Assembly: GCF_012844305.1 (NCBI RefSeq)
Contig: NZ_JABANE010000026.1
Span: 1 to 64,000 of the forward strand
Source: Flammeovirga aprica JL-4
GTDB lineage: Bacteria; Bacteroidota; Bacteroidia; Cytophagales; Flammeovirgaceae
DNA length: 64,000 bases
Direction of reading: 5' to 3'
Part shown: positions 63,270-64,000 of the stretch, piece by piece
How the letters are laid out: each line of letters starts with the position of its first letter
Position numbering within the stretch: position 1 is the stretch's first letter
Notes under the pieces: model-generated
What the model was told of the DNA's origin: nothing
Databases searched by the model: none
Seen by the model: the letters and a program-made list of their open reading frames with translations, nothing else
Made by a program: the position numbers and the translations under genes

Positions 63270-64000
63270 TTATTTGGTACTCGCGTTTTGTTTTGATAAG
63301 TAGTCTTTATATAATTTCATATATTTTTTATGACCGATTTCTTCTCCTTCCTGCATTCTTTTGTAAGCTTCAGGATGAAATTCTTCAACGTATCTTATTG
63401 GTGCCAAGCCTGGTACTGGTTTTGGATCAAATACAGAAGAAACTGGTGTCATTCTTTGGTCTTCCGCTAAGGCCTCCTCTCTCATTTTCTTCAAAACATC
63501 TCTGTACTCTGGATTTCCAGCAAGGTTATGCACCTCAAAAGGATCATTCTTGATATTGTATAACTCTTCTGCTGGTTTAGTTTTAGAGAACCATTTTTGC
63601 TGAACATCATTCAATTCTCCTTTCTCATGTAAACCTCTCATCACATGAACTGCTGGGCGGTACCACTCCAAGTATCCTTGGTGAGCGTCATAAGGAATAT
63701 CTGTTTTGTCATTTCTGATGTATCTGAATTCCTCATTGGAAATAGAACATGATTGCTCAGGAATTTCATCCCACAAACCTCTAAATGAGTAAACATTTTT
63801 TCGATCGAAGTTCTTATCAATAAACGATTGACCTGTCAAGTAATCTGGTAACTCCACTCCTGCAATATCAAGGATTGTCGCTGTAATATCAGTACTTGCA
63901 ATAATCTGACGAGATTCCTCATCGTGCTCATACCCTTCAGGCCACTTGATGATCAATGGAATTCTTGATCCTGCATCGAATAAATAACCTTTCCCCTTCA
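63270..64000 (-). CDS. Sulfatase, C-terminal part (runs off window)
   Basis: The minus strand is open from the window end: KGKGYLFDAGSRIPLIIKWP continues the reading frame upstream of the first methionine in view. The segment ASTDITATILDIAGVELPDY and WFSKTKPAEELYNIKNDPFEVHNLAG are the typical C-terminal motifs of family S1 sulfatases such as those acting on heparan or algal polysaccharides. The catalytic Cys/Ser (FGly) motif lies outside the window, so the class cannot be set. A surface or periplasmic role in sulfated glycan use is likely. Confidence 0.88.
   Translation of the reverse strand, partial: KGKGYLFDAGSRIPLIIKWPEGYEHDEESRQIIASTDITATILDIAGVELPDYLTGQSFIDKNFDRKNVYSFRGLWDEIPEQSCSISNEEFRYIRNDKTDIPYDAHQGYLEWYRPAVHVMRGLHEKGELNDVQQKWFSKTKPAEELYNIKNDPFEVHNLAGNPEYRDVLKKMREEALAEDQRMTPVSSVFDPKPVPGLAPIRYVEEFHPEAYKRMQEGEEIGHKKYMKLYKDYLSKQNASTK

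Overview
The window is A+T-rich DNA from a Bacteroidota bacterium, most likely a marine member of the Cytophagales (Flammeovirga-like; this is an inference). The signs are a type IX secretion C-terminal domain, a GLPGLI protein, a TonB-dependent receptor, a TPR hybrid two-component regulator with a fused AraC domain, a bifunctional GshAB enzyme, a TAnnTTTG promoter element, and few Shine-Dalgarno sequences.

Layout. 1-837: decayed coding sequence. 838-4716: large secreted Asp-box (BNR) protein with a T9SS sorting domain. 4.8-12.2 kb: a loose group of small, mostly unrecognised minus-strand genes, including a broken serine hydrolase and an SPFH/band-7 protein preceded by a highly structured, apparently circularly permuted tRNA-like RNA. 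12.2-13.1 kb: structured intergenic DNA. 13.17-17.48 kb: NAD-precursor salvage operon (NrtR-like Nudix regulator, TonB receptor, PnuC, NadR-like enzyme) with two matched operator palindromes. 17.5-22.7 kb: NTF2-like protein, GNAT acetyltransferase, a TMEM43 gene with a frame break at an A9 run, rhomboid protease, DUF3592 protein and a small membrane protein. 22.9-26.05 kb: AraC regulator divergent from a DUF1330, SDR and radical SAM operon. 26.1-33.5 kb: LytTR two-component pair next to a tripartite RND efflux operon. 34-42 kb: TerB-like protein, DEDD exonuclease, SpoIIE phosphatase with hybrid histidine kinase, VOC protein with AraC regulator. 42.3-51 kb: GshAB, MATE exporter, small membrane protein, SbcC, PH-domain protein. 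51.4-57.8 kb: cellobiose/beta-glucan operon (GH3, GPH-type MFS, GH94 phosphorylase). 58-64 kb: PLP decarboxylase, Mog, GLPGLI protein with a 50-residue double-glycine leader peptide upstream, EF-hand-like membrane protein, and the C-terminal part of a sulfatase running off the window.

How genes work together. The Nudix-TonB-PnuC-NadR unit reads as import across both membranes followed by conversion of a ribosylnicotinamide-type precursor to NAD, under feedback by its first gene. GH3, MFS and GH94 would hydrolyse beta-glucosides outside the cytoplasm, import a disaccharide and phosphorolyse it. The RND genes form a complete pump that may be controlled by the adjacent kinase and regulator.

Most interesting: (1) the tRNA-like RNA upstream of the SPFH gene, which matches the pairing of SPFH/band-7 proteins with tRNA-like RNAs proposed in RNA-repair systems, although no RtcB is visible here; (2) the GG-leader peptide gene with the GLPGLI gene; (3) REP/BIME-like palindromes, one supplying the stop codon of sbcC; (4) 21-bp tandem operator repeats before the DUF1330 operon; (5) an AAAAAAG heptamer at the TMEM43 frame break.
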